DNA of 64,000 nt, taken from contig CANLSF010000001.1 of assembly GCA_947493695.1 (NCBI GenBank), positions 310,001 through 374,000 of the forward strand. Direction: 5' to 3'. This document shows, piece after piece, positions 27,786-36,194 of the stretch. The notes under the pieces are model-generated. The model saw only the letters and a program-made list of their open reading frames with translations, was not told the origin of the DNA and ran no database searches. Origin of the DNA: an uncultured Kiloniellaceae bacterium (lineage in GTDB: Bacteria > Pseudomonadota > Alphaproteobacteria > Kiloniellales > Kiloniellaceae). How positions within the stretch are numbered: position 1 is the stretch's first letter; every line of letters begins with the position of its first letter. Made by a program: the position numbers and the translations under genes.

Positions 27786-27789
27786 AGAT

Positions 27790-28398
27790 TTACTTACCTT
27801 CGATGATGTCACAAACGGCGTGGATCAGCAGTGCCGAGGAGCGCGCACCGGGGTCGAGATGACCCATCGAGCGTTCGCCCAGAAAGGAGGCCCGCCCCTT
27901 TGTCGCCTTCATATCCTTGGTCGATGCCAGGCCCGCATCAGCCGTGGCCCGGACCGCCTCCACGTCAAGGGAATCAGCCGTGGAAAGCAAAGCGGCGACC
28001 GGCAGCAGGACTTCCAGCATGGTCTTCTCGCCACCCTGGGACTTACCCCGTTTCATCACCGCCTCGACACCGGCCTGAAAAGCGCCTGCAAAATCACCGA
28101 GCGAACCCGGTTCTTCCGGCATCGCCTTGCCCATGGCCATCAGCAGCGAGCCATAAAGCGGACCCGACGCCCCGCCAACCGACATCACCAGAGTCATCCC
28201 GGCTTTCTCGAGCGCCTTGCCGTCGGGCAGTTCAGCTATGGTGTCAGCAGCGGCGGCTATGGCTTCAAAGCCACGCTTCATGTTGATCCCGTGATCGCCG
28301 TCGCCGATCGCCTGATCCAGGTCGGTGAGCTCCTCCGCATGGGCTAAAATCTCCGCATGCGTGCGGCTGATCACTGCCTTGATTGTCTCAGGTTCCAT
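27790..28398 (-). CDS. dhaL: Dihydroxyacetone kinase ADP-binding subunit DhaL
   Basis: The ATG at 28398 follows a GGAGG site. The 202-residue helical-barrel protein has the Mg-ADP-binding DLDQAIGDGDHGINM near residues 27-40 and GGASGPLYGSLLMAMG. It keeps ADP permanently bound, receives phosphate from DhaM and passes it to the sugar on DhaK. Its start overlaps the upstream ABC ATPase stop by 11 nt, linking kinase and importer translationally. Confidence 0.93.
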   Translation of the reverse strand: MEPETIKAVISRTHAEILAHAEELTDLDQAIGDGDHGINMKRGFEAIAAAADTIAELPDGKALEKAGMTLVMSVGGASGPLYGSLLMAMGKAMPEEPGSLGDFAGAFQAGVEAVMKRGKSQGGEKTMLEVLLPVAALLSTADSLDVEAVRATADAGLASTKDMKATKGRASFLGERSMGHLDPGARSSALLIHAVCDIIEGK

Positions 28399-29443
28399 AA
28401 ACCGCCTCCTCACTCACGACCGTCTTGACCGGATCGACCCGCTGACCGTCCACATCGAAAAACAACACCGCACCCTCTCGTACGCCGATGCCAATCTCCG
28501 CGCCTTCTTCCAGGCTGGCAGCATCGCCGAGCAGGGCATGCAGGTGTCGCCCCGCCAGTTCAAGCAGAATCACCGTTTCGACTCCCAGGTGCTCGACATT
28601 GACCACCTTCGCGACCGCGCCCTCGCTCTGATTCAGAACAATGTCTTCGGGCCGGATCCCCAACGTGGCCGCCGACGGCGGCACCGATGGCAGATCCAAC
28701 ATCCCCACCGGCATCAGATTGATCTGGGGACTGCCGAGGCGCTGCGCCACATAGACACTTGCGGGCGCCTCATAGACTTCACGCGGTTCACCGACCTGCA
28801 CCAATCTGCCCTCATCGAGCACGCCGATCCGGTCCGCCAGTGTCATAGCCTCAAGCTGGTCATGGGTCACGTAGACGATTGTCGCACCCAGGTCCCGCTG
28901 AATGCGTTTCAGTTCAACCCGCAGGTCCTCCCGCAGCTTTGCATCCAGTGAGGACAAGGGCTCATCCATCAGAAAAACCGTTGGATTGCGCACCAGCGCC
29001 CGGCCAATCGCGACACGCTGCATTTCTCCGCCGGAGAGCGCCGTCGCCGGATTCTCAAGCTTGTGATCGATGCGCAGCAGCTCGGCAATCTCCTGCACCC
29101 GCGTCTTGATCTCTTCCTTACGCAGATTCTGACCTGGTGCCTTCAAAGGAAACGCCAGATTTTCAAAGACGCTGTAATGCGGATACAGCGAATACTGCTG
29201 GAACACGAAAGCCACGTTGCGCGCCGAGGTCGGTGTCTCCGTCACATCCAGGCCGTCTATTAAAACGCTCCCTGCCTCCGGCTTTTCCAGTCCCGCAATC
29301 AGCCGCAGCGTTGTGGTCTTACCGGCTCCGGTCGGCCCCAGCAGCACCACGAACTCACCGTCGTGGACGGTCAGGTCGAGTTCCGCAACCGCCTGCACAC
29401 TGCCAAAGCTTTTGGATACGGCCTTCAGGGCAATTTCAGCCAT
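28388..29443 (-). CDS. Carbohydrate-type ABC transporter ATP-binding protein (UgpC/MalK-like), copy 1
   Basis: I use the ATG at 29443, which has a GGGAGG site; it gives about 351 residues. Walker A is GPTGAGKTT, signature LSGGEMQRVAIGRAL, Walker B VFLMDEPLSSLDA, followed by the C-terminal TOBE/OB region (LGIRPEDIVLNQ). Two different MalK-type ATPases in tandem imply a heterodimeric motor, as in the GlpST glycerol importer of rhizobia. It overlaps dhaL downstream. Confidence 0.92.
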   Translation of the reverse strand: MAEIALKAVSKSFGSVQAVAELDLTVHDGEFVVLLGPTGAGKTTTLRLIAGLEKPEAGSVLIDGLDVTETPTSARNVAFVFQQYSLYPHYSVFENLAFPLKAPGQNLRKEEIKTRVQEIAELLRIDHKLENPATALSGGEMQRVAIGRALVRNPTVFLMDEPLSSLDAKLREDLRVELKRIQRDLGATIVYVTHDQLEAMTLADRIGVLDEGRLVQVGEPREVYEAPASVYVAQRLGSPQINLMPVGMLDLPSVPPSAATLGIRPEDIVLNQSEGAVAKVVNVEHLGVETVILLELAGRHLHALLGDAASLEEGAEIGIGVREGAVLFFDVDGQRVDPVKTVVSEEAVYGT

Positions 29444-30539
29444 GCACGCCTCCCGTGATGAGCGCACTCGCAACCGCCTTGTCGGTCCGGGAATCGAACA
29501 CCACGATCTTTTCAGAGTCGAAGTTCAGACCGACGGTCTCACCATCATTGACCCGCACCGTGTTGGGCGCGCGTACCCGAAGGCGGCCTGAGTCCGTATC
29601 GACCGTAATCAGCTGTCGGGTGCCCATGTATTCGACCGCGAAGACACGCCCGCGCAGCGCACCCTGGTCTGAGATGTGAATGTGTTCCGGCCGCGCGCCC
29701 AGAATGGCTTCAGACGACGTCAGGTCTTCGTGCAGACGCGGAATGGCGATGCGGGATCCGCGTACCTGCACAGCTTCGCTACCAGCATTCAGCCCGCCTT
29801 CGCCTGTGATGAAGTTCATGGAGGGCGAGCCGACGAAGCCCGCGACAAAGCGTGTTGCCGGACGGGCGTAGACCTCCGAGGGCGGCCCGATCTGCAGCAC
29901 CTCCGCATTGTTCATGATGCAGATGCGGTCGGCCATGGACATGGCTTCGATCTGATCATGGGTGACATAAACCGTGGTCGCCTTGACCCGCAGATGCAGC
30001 AGACGCAGTTCCTCGCACATCAGCTCGCGGAACTGAGCGTCCAGCGCCCCCAGTGGCTCGTCCATCAGAAAGGCTTTGGCCCGGCGCACCACGGCCCGGC
30101 CCAGCGCCACCCGCTGCCGGTCGCCACTCGACAGACCGCCCACCGGTGACTCCAGCAGATGATCGATCTGCAGCATGCGCGCGACCTCTTCGGTGCGTTC
30201 GCGCACCTCCTTGCGGGGCCGGCCCTCCATGCGCAGCGGGAAGGAAATGTTCTTGCGCACGTTCATGTGGGGATAGAGCGCAAAAAGCTGGAACACAAAG
30301 GCGATATCCCGCTCGCCGCCGCGCCGGGTCGTCACATCCTCCCCGTCCAGAAAGATCCGGCCCGAGGTCGGCAGTTCCAGCCCGGCGATCATGCGCAGGG
30401 TCGTGGTCTTGCCGCAGCCGGACGGGCCCAGCATCACGAAGAACTCTCCGTCCTTCACCGTGAAGGAAGAGTCCCGTACGGCGGTAAAGTCGCCGAAGGT
30501 CTTGTGCAGGTTTTCAATTCTAATCTCGGCCACGTGCAC
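29436..30539 (-). CDS. Carbohydrate-type ABC transporter ATP-binding protein, copy 2
   Basis: The 367-residue ATPase starts with GTG at 30539, immediately after the stop of the small membrane protein gene; a second GTG is two codons later. Walker A is GPSGCGKTT, the signature is LSSGDRQRVALGRAV (Ser and Asp replace the usual Gly and Glu), Walker B AFLMDEPLGALDA, and a TOBE region (LGARPEHIHISD) follows. It probably pairs with the adjacent ATPase. Confidence 0.91.
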   Translation of the reverse strand: MHVAEIRIENLHKTFGDFTAVRDSSFTVKDGEFFVMLGPSGCGKTTTLRMIAGLELPTSGRIFLDGEDVTTRRGGERDIAFVFQLFALYPHMNVRKNISFPLRMEGRPRKEVRERTEEVARMLQIDHLLESPVGGLSSGDRQRVALGRAVVRRAKAFLMDEPLGALDAQFRELMCEELRLLHLRVKATTVYVTHDQIEAMSMADRICIMNNAEVLQIGPPSEVYARPATRFVAGFVGSPSMNFITGEGGLNAGSEAVQVRGSRIAIPRLHEDLTSSEAILGARPEHIHISDQGALRGRVFAVEYMGTRQLITVDTDSGRLRVRAPNTVRVNDGETVGLNFDSEKIVVFDSRTDKAVASALITGGVHG

Positions 30540-30749
30540 CTACTCCGGAAAATGACTGACGATGACGAAGCCGACCGTACCGGTCAGGATCACCGCGAAG
30601 GAATAGCTGAAGAGATCGATCGAGAAGGGCTGCATCAGCATGAAGATGCCCAGCGCAATCAGGAAGGTCGCAAAGTTCTCCCAGGGTCCGCGCCGGAAGA
30701 AGCGGCTTAGTCCCGAGGGTCCGTTTCGATGTTCGCTCTGCAGGCTCAT
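30540..30749 (-). CDS. Small two-segment membrane protein of the importer operon
   Basis: A 69-residue protein with a basic N-terminus and two hydrophobic segments (ATFLIALGIFMLMQP and FAVILTGTVGFVIVSHF). It overlaps the permease stop as ATGA and ends exactly where the next gene's GTG begins, so it is translated in the operon. Small membrane proteins occur at the same place in some polyol ABC operons, but I do not recognise this family. It may be an accessory subunit of the transporter. Confidence 0.8.
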   Translation of the reverse strand: MSLQSEHRNGPSGLSRFFRRGPWENFATFLIALGIFMLMQPFSIDLFSYSFAVILTGTVGFVIVSHFPE

Positions 30750-31720
30750 TTGCGCACCGCTCCAAAGGTGATGCCCCGCAAAAGCTGATTGCGCAGGAGC
30801 ACGGTGAAAAACACAATCGGCAGGAGAAAGAGCGTCGTTCCGGCAGCGACCGCAGGCCAGTCCAGGCCGCCCTCGCCAATAATGATCGGAATAAAGGGTG
30901 GCGCTGTCTGCGCGTTGCCGCTGGTCAGCAGCAGGGCGAAGGCATATTCGTTCCAGGCAAAGATCAGGCAGAAAATCGCCGTCGCCGCGATGCCCGAACG
31001 CGCCTGGGGCAGCACCACTTTCCAGAAGGCCTGCAGCCGCGTGTAACCGTCCACCACCGCGGCCTCTTCGTACTCGCGCGGGATCTCATCCATGAAACCC
31101 TTCAGCAGCCAGACCGAGAGCGAAACGTTCACGGCGGTGTAGAGCAGGATCATACCCAGCGCTGTATCCGACAGCCCAAGCGTCCGGTACATCAGGTAGA
31201 TTGGAATGGCCACCGCGATGGGCGGCATCATGCGCGTCGAGAGAATGAAAAACAGCAGGTCATCCTTCAGCGGCACCTTGAAGCGCGAGAAACCGTAGGC
31301 CGCGAGCGTACCAAGAAAAACCGCCAGAAAGGTCGAGCCGAAACCGATCACCACCGAATTGAAGTAGCGGTCGAGAAAGCGCGACGGTCCGACGATGACC
31401 ATGTTGCGTTTACGCACAATCTCGTCGTACCAGGTCTCGGCCGGGCCCAGGTTTTCGATGTATTCCTCGGTCTGGCGCGAGCGGGTGGTGAAGAGGTTCA
31501 CATAGCCTTCCATGCTCGGCTCGAAGATCACCTTCGGCGGATAGGAAATGGAATCCGGTGGCGACTTGAGACTGGTCGCCAGAATCCAGACCAGCGGGAT
31601 CAGGGTGATGAGCGCATAGGCGACCACCACCAGTCCGGCGAGCCACTTGCCCCGGCTGGAACTCTCGACCACCGAATGGGCAGTTGTCCCGATGGTACCT
31701 GTTGTCGCGGCGGCGCTCAT
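30746..31720 (-). CDS. Carbohydrate-type ABC transporter permease (MalG-like)
   Basis: A 324-residue permease with about six membrane segments and the coupling motif EAAVVDGYTRLQAFWKVVLP. An unusually long periplasmic loop of about 75 residues between the first two segments contains ENLGPAETWYDEIVRKR. It ends RGITFGAVRK, typical of MalG-type subunits. It overlaps its neighbours by 4 nt on both sides. Confidence 0.92.
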   Translation of the reverse strand: MSAAATTGTIGTTAHSVVESSSRGKWLAGLVVVAYALITLIPLVWILATSLKSPPDSISYPPKVIFEPSMEGYVNLFTTRSRQTEEYIENLGPAETWYDEIVRKRNMVIVGPSRFLDRYFNSVVIGFGSTFLAVFLGTLAAYGFSRFKVPLKDDLLFFILSTRMMPPIAVAIPIYLMYRTLGLSDTALGMILLYTAVNVSLSVWLLKGFMDEIPREYEEAAVVDGYTRLQAFWKVVLPQARSGIAATAIFCLIFAWNEYAFALLLTSGNAQTAPPFIPIIIGEGGLDWPAVAAGTTLFLLPIVFFTVLLRNQLLRGITFGAVRK

Positions 31721-32667
31721 TGCTTCACCTTATTCAAAGCTTTGACATAGATGTTGCCCAGGCCGAAGACCGTGACGAAAAGAATCACCGCGAAGGCAGA
31801 GGAATAGCCGGTCCGCCATTTCTCGAAGGCCTCGCGTTTGAGATTGATCGAGGCGACCTCGGTGATCGAGCCCGGCCCGCCGGACGTCAGTTCCACCACC
31901 ATGTCGAACATCTTGAAATTTTCGATCCCGCGGAACAGCACCGCCAGCATCAGGAAGGGCATGATCCGGGGTAACGTGATGTACCAGAACTTCTGCCAGG
32001 CATTGGCCCGGTCGATTTCGGCGGCTTCGTAAAGGTACTCCGGGATCGAACGCAGACCCGCCAGACAGAGCAGCATGATGTAGGGCGTCCACATCCAGGT
32101 ATCGACGATTATGATCGACCAGGGCGCCAGATCGACCGAGCCGATCATGTCGACCGGCCCGACCGCGACGAAGAGATTGATGATGTAGCTGAAGATACCG
32201 GTCTGGGGCTGATAGAGATAGGTCCAGAAGGTGCCCACCACCGCCGGCGAGAGCATCATCGGGATCAGGATCACCGTGGTCCAGAAACTCGCGCCCTTGA
32301 AATTGCGGTTGATCAGCAACGCCAGACTCAAGCCGATGACAACCTGGATCACCATGGTCCAGACCACGAAGTGCGCGGTCGCCTGGAGGTAGCCCCAGAT
32401 ATCCTCACTGCCCAGCAGACGCTCGTAGTTGCGCGTGCCCACCCATTCGATTGGCCGCCCGGGACGGTTGGCCCGGTAGTTGGTGAAGGAAAGATAGACC
32501 GTCCAGATCAACGGAAAGATGTTGATCGCGAGCAGCAGCAGGATCGTCGGCGAGATAAAGAGCCAGGCAATTGCTGTATCGGAAAGCCCGCGCACCTTCT
32601 GCACGACCACGCCGGGCGTGGCCCTTGCCACGCGATCCGTGAGGCTATCGCTGGGTCGATCCGTCAT
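31717..32667 (-). CDS. Carbohydrate-type ABC transporter permease (MalF-like)
   Basis: I start at the ATG at 32667 (MTDRPSDSLTDRV), with a GGA-type site upstream; the in-frame ATG at 32715 has none. The roughly 316-residue protein has six predicted membrane segments and the EAA loop YEAAEIDRANAWQKFWYITLP. It pairs with the MalG-like permease to form the inner-membrane channel. Confidence 0.92.
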   Translation of the reverse strand: MTDRPSDSLTDRVARATPGVVVQKVRGLSDTAIAWLFISPTILLLLAINIFPLIWTVYLSFTNYRANRPGRPIEWVGTRNYERLLGSEDIWGYLQATAHFVVWTMVIQVVIGLSLALLINRNFKGASFWTTVILIPMMLSPAVVGTFWTYLYQPQTGIFSYIINLFVAVGPVDMIGSVDLAPWSIIIVDTWMWTPYIMLLCLAGLRSIPEYLYEAAEIDRANAWQKFWYITLPRIMPFLMLAVLFRGIENFKMFDMVVELTSGGPGSITEVASINLKREAFEKWRTGYSSAFAVILFVTVFGLGNIYVKALNKVKQ

Positions 32668-32803
32668 GAGCTGCTTCCAGAAGACATAGAGATTCCCTGG
32701 ACCGGCCGGACGCAATGCCCGGCCGATCGAGTTTAGCGCCTCGTGCCTGATCGTTTCATTTCTGTTTCAAAATGAAGCGTGAATCAGCCTCGACACTTGA
32801 GAG

Positions 32804-32823
32804 GAGAGTGCCATTGCACTCTC
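32804..32823 (-). promoter_or_regulatory. Intercistronic stem-loop after the carbohydrate binding-protein gene
   Basis: GAGAGTGC and GCACTCTC form a perfect 8-bp stem with a 4-nt loop, 13 nt past the binding-protein stop and 137 nt before the first permease start. No U-tract follows on the leftward strand, so it likely protects the upstream mRNA segment or partly attenuates the rest of the operon. Confidence 0.75.
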
Positions 32824-32836
32824 GTCAAAATCAGGA

Positions 32837-34171
32837 CTAGAGCTTACCGTCGTCTTCGAAGACTTCGGTCCAGTCGACGACCAGCTTGTCGAGCGCTTCC
32901 TGGGCCGTTCCCTGATCGGCGACCACATAGTCATGCACCCGCTTCTGCATGGATTGCAGCAACTCGGCGTAGGTCGGCTCCTGCCAGAAGTCCTTCACCC
33001 CGTCCATCGCCTTCAGGAAGTCCGCAGCGAAGGGCGCGGTGTTCGGGAAGTTCGGATCGTTGAGCACGTCCACGTGGCAGGAATAGCCGCCCAGGGACCA
33101 CCACTTCTTTTGTACATCGGACTTGGCGAACCACTTGATGTACTCCAGCGCCATGTCCTTCTTGTCGGAATAGGCCACCACCGAGATGCCCTGTCCGCCC
33201 AATGTGGAGGCCGCGACCTTCTGGGAGGGATTGACGAAGAAACCCGATTTGTCGCCGCCCACGTCTTCATCCTTGGCGATGCCCGGGAAGAAGGCAAACC
33301 AGTTCATCTGCATGGCGACCTGACCGGACTTATAGGCGTCCAGATTGGCAACCATATAGGCGTCCGAATGGCCCGGAGGCGTGCAGCAGTCATAGAGGGA
33401 TTTATAGAATTCCAGGGCCTCGGCGGCGTGCGGTGAATTCACGTAACCGGGCATGTCGTAGGGCTTATCCGGGTTTTCGTATTCAAAGCCCCAGGAATAC
33501 ATGGCCGCGGTCACACCCATGGTGATGCCTTCGGAGCCACGCTCGGTATAGATCCCCAGGCCGTAGACTTTTTTGCCGTCGATCTCGCGACCCTGGAAGA
33601 ACTCTCCGATGTGTTTCACCTCGGTCCAGTTCTTGGGCACTTCAAGCTCATGACCATACTTCGCCTTGAATTCTTCGCGCAGTTCCGGACGGGCGAACCA
33701 GTCCTTGCGGTAGACCCAACCCAGCGCGTCGCCCATGGCAGGCAGCGCCCAATAGTTCGGCGTGCCCTTCGGCCAGGTCGAGTAGGCATGGACGGTCGCG
33801 GGCGCGAAATCGTCCATGGAGATGCCTTCTTTTTCGAAGAAGTCGTTCAGCTTGATATAGTGACCGTATGTTGCCGAACCGCCGATCCACTGGCTGTCGC
33901 CGATCAGCAGATCACAGAGTTTGCCACCTGAATTCAGTTCGTTGATGAAGCGGTCCGCAAAGTTGGTCCAGGGCACGAACTCGTAGTTCATGGCGATCCC
34001 GGTTTCGGCGGTAAAGTCTTTCCCCAACTGGGCCAGGGCATTGGCCGGGTCCCAGGCTGCCCAGCAGAGGGTCAGCTCCTTCTCCTGCGCCTGAACTTCC
34101 TGGGTGCTCATTGCCGTCACGGCCGTCACGCTCAGCGCAGCCGCGGCCAGACAGGCTCCAAATCTCCGCAT
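32837..34171 (-). CDS. ABC transporter extracellular solute-binding protein (carbohydrate type)
   Basis: The ATG at 34171 has a GGGAGG site and opens a Sec signal peptide (MRRFGACLAAAALSVTAVTA); further upstream codons are not coding-like. The roughly 444-residue protein is a family 1 (MalE-like) periplasmic receptor (LTLCWAAWDPANALAQLG; TPNYWALPAMGDALGWVYRK). Three or four aromatic residues per motif suggest a sugar or polyol pocket. It is shorter than the rhizobial glycerol receptor GlpV. Lying in one operon with a dihydroxyacetone kinase, it may bind dihydroxyacetone, glycerol or a related triose; that is inference. Confidence 0.9.
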   Translation of the reverse strand: MRRFGACLAAAALSVTAVTAMSTQEVQAQEKELTLCWAAWDPANALAQLGKDFTAETGIAMNYEFVPWTNFADRFINELNSGGKLCDLLIGDSQWIGGSATYGHYIKLNDFFEKEGISMDDFAPATVHAYSTWPKGTPNYWALPAMGDALGWVYRKDWFARPELREEFKAKYGHELEVPKNWTEVKHIGEFFQGREIDGKKVYGLGIYTERGSEGITMGVTAAMYSWGFEYENPDKPYDMPGYVNSPHAAEALEFYKSLYDCCTPPGHSDAYMVANLDAYKSGQVAMQMNWFAFFPGIAKDEDVGGDKSGFFVNPSQKVAASTLGGQGISVVAYSDKKDMALEYIKWFAKSDVQKKWWSLGGYSCHVDVLNDPNFPNTAPFAADFLKAMDGVKDFWQEPTYAELLQSMQKRVHDYVVADQGTAQEALDKLVVDWTEVFEDDGKL

Positions 34172-34647
34172 GTTTTCCTCCCTTGGAGACCGGCTGTTTT
34201 TCTCCCGCTTCGGAGGAAACCCAGGATCGGTCTCTCGTTGATATTGTTTGGGGGGCAATTTTACTGAACTTGCGATGTCTCTTGCGTCGCAGGCCGACGG
34301 CCCCTTCTTGCCGCATTCTGTGCGTCGGCGAGAAAACACTAAACTTATCACTAAACTTTTGTCAAACATGTTCGATCCTGCACCGCAGCATGATTTTGCA
34401 AAAATTCCATTAAATGCGCTAAATTACAGATAGAATCCGGTTGTATCGTGGTAAATTTCCTTTGTTTAGACCTTTGCCTTTTTTAGGCATCAGGCACGAA
34501 TCAGTTTAGTGATTAGACAAAAAGTTTAGGATTCGATCTTGCGTCGCGGAACCAGCACGAAAATGCCGATCTTCATGTGCAGCGTTTACTGCGCGATGAA
34601 TTTCGACCATGGTTCCATCCTAGAATCACCAGTAAGGACTCCCCGGC
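34172..34647. other. Divergent promoter region of the importer/kinase operon and the dehydratase gene
   Basis: About 475 bp without a gene. The centre, 34320-34535, is strongly AT-rich and contains the inverted repeat motifs listed separately. No FNR or CRP box with high match was seen. Confidence 0.5.
34348..34529. repeat. Inverted operator-like motifs in the importer/kinase promoter
   Basis: TCACTAAACTTTTGTC at 34348-34363 recurs in inverted orientation around 34504-34529: CTAAACTTTT is exactly reversed at 34520-34529 and TCACTAAAC at 34504-34512. A further CTAAACTTAT occurs at 34339. Repeated short motifs of this kind in a sugar-operon promoter suggest binding sites for a dedicated regulator. 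Confidence 0.5.
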
Positions 34648-35622
34648 ATGACCACCTCGCCCGTCACCCTCGACGCCATTCAAGGCGCCTTTGCGCGCAT
34701 CAAAGACAGGGTGCGGCGCACGCCACTGCTCAGAACCCGTTTCATTCGCGAGGAGCCGGCGCGCAATCCCATGATGGTCAAGCTGGAATGCCTGCAGGTC
34801 ACCGGCTCCTTCAAGCCGCGCGGTGCCATGAATGCAGCCCTGCAACTCAGCGAAAATGAATTAAAACGCGGTATCGTCACCGCATCCGGCGGCAACCACG
34901 GTCTGGGCGTCGCCTATGCCGGTTGGTCACTGGGCACGCAGGCGGTCATCTACCTGCCGAGTTCAACCCCTGCGGCCAAAGCGGAAAAACTCCGGGCCTG
35001 GGGTGCAGAGGTCATTATCGAGGGCGCGGTCTATGACGACGCCAACGAAGCGGCCCTGGCGCGGGCGGAGCGCGACGGCCTGACCTACATTCACGCCTTC
35101 GCAGATCCGGCGGTGATCGCCGGGCAAGGCACCATGGCCGTGGAGATGCTCAAGCAATCACCGGAGCTGGATGCCATCGTCGTGGCCATCGGCGGCGGCG
35201 GCCTGATCTCGGGCATCGCCACCGCGGCCAAGGCCATCAAACCGGAGATCAAGATCATCGGCGTCGAGGCTGTCGGCGCCCCGACACTCTATGAAAGCGT
35301 GAAGGCGGACAAACTGGTCACCCTCTCTGAAATCACCACCAAGGCCGGCACCCTCGCCCCACGCCGCAGCGCAGAGCCGAACTTCGATATCATCCGCCAG
35401 CACGTCGACGACATTGTTCTGGTGACTGACGAGGAGATGCGTATGGCGGCGCAATGGCTCTGGTTCGAAATGGGTGTCGGTGCGGAACTCGCGGGCGCAG
35501 CCTCCCTCGCCGCCGTCCAGGCGGGCAAGCTGGCCGCCAGCAAAGTGGATCTCTCCGACGACGCCCTGATCGCCACCATCGCCTGCGGCTCGGGCTCGGA
35601 CGGCATCAGCCTTCCGGCGTAA
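34648..35622 (+). CDS. PLP-dependent threonine/serine dehydratase-like enzyme
   Basis: A 324-residue fold-type II PLP enzyme. The Schiff-base Lys is in TGSFKPRGAMNAAL near residue 54; the phosphate-binding glycine loop is VAIGGGGLISGIA; the C-terminal TIACGSGSDG contacts the pyridine nitrogen. It lacks the regulatory ACT domain of biosynthetic IlvA, so it is a catabolic dehydratase or racemase of threonine, serine or 3-hydroxyaspartate type. The next gene starts 1 nt after its stop. Confidence 0.9.
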   Translation: MTTSPVTLDAIQGAFARIKDRVRRTPLLRTRFIREEPARNPMMVKLECLQVTGSFKPRGAMNAALQLSENELKRGIVTASGGNHGLGVAYAGWSLGTQAVIYLPSSTPAAKAEKLRAWGAEVIIEGAVYDDANEAALARAERDGLTYIHAFADPAVIAGQGTMAVEMLKQSPELDAIVVAIGGGGLISGIATAAKAIKPEIKIIGVEAVGAPTLYESVKADKLVTLSEITTKAGTLAPRRSAEPNFDIIRQHVDDIVLVTDEEMRMAAQWLWFEMGVGAELAGAASLAAVQAGKLAASKVDLSDDALIATIACGSGSDGISLPA

Positions 35623-35623
35623 A

Positions 35624-36154
35624 ATGTCAGATGCTCTCGACAGCGCGGTCTTTGAGCGGGTCCTGGAATTCGACGGCAAGACCACCGGCTCGCTCGAGGT
35701 AGCCTGCAAGGCAGCGGGCAAAGACTTCACGGAATTCGAACGCCTTTTGAAATTCGCTGGCAGCGAAGACACGCGCCTGCAGATCGCCGCGACCTGGGCC
35801 CTCCGCAAGCTGCTGGAACTGGGCGCGGAGATGACCGTCGAGCATTGCAACAGCTTCGTAAAGATCGCCGCCGCGCAGACCGCCTGGGAAGCCCAACTGC
35901 ACATCGTTCAAAGTGTTCAGTTTATCCGCAATCAAGACCTGAACGCCCGGCAGCTTGCCGAAATCATCATGCCGTGGCACGCAGCCGAACGTCCCTTCCT
36001 GCGCGCCTGGACGCTGGACGCCGTCTGTCATCTTGCGCAACTGGATGCGGGCCTCAAGCCCGATGCCCGGACGCTTCTGGCCCAAAGCGAAGCGGACCCG
36101 GCCGCTTCCGTTCGCGCCCGGGCCCGCAATCTCCGCAAATCAATGGACCTCTAA
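35624..36154 (+). CDS. Helical-repeat (HEAT-like) protein co-translated with the dehydratase
   Basis: The 176-residue protein has no signal or membrane segment. It consists of paired helices resembling HEAT or Armadillo repeats (TRLQIAATWALRKLLELG; RAWTLDAVCHLAQLDAG; ASVRARARNLRKS), as in protein-binding scaffolds. It is 1 nt downstream of the PLP-enzyme gene, suggesting translational coupling and perhaps a physical partnership. I recognise no named family. Confidence 0.8.
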   Translation: MSDALDSAVFERVLEFDGKTTGSLEVACKAAGKDFTEFERLLKFAGSEDTRLQIAATWALRKLLELGAEMTVEHCNSFVKIAAAQTAWEAQLHIVQSVQFIRNQDLNARQLAEIIMPWHAAERPFLRAWTLDAVCHLAQLDAGLKPDARTLLAQSEADPAASVRARARNLRKSMDL

Positions 36155-36194
36155 GCCGTTCAGGTACAGAGAAGCCGCCGCCTTCCAAAGCTGT

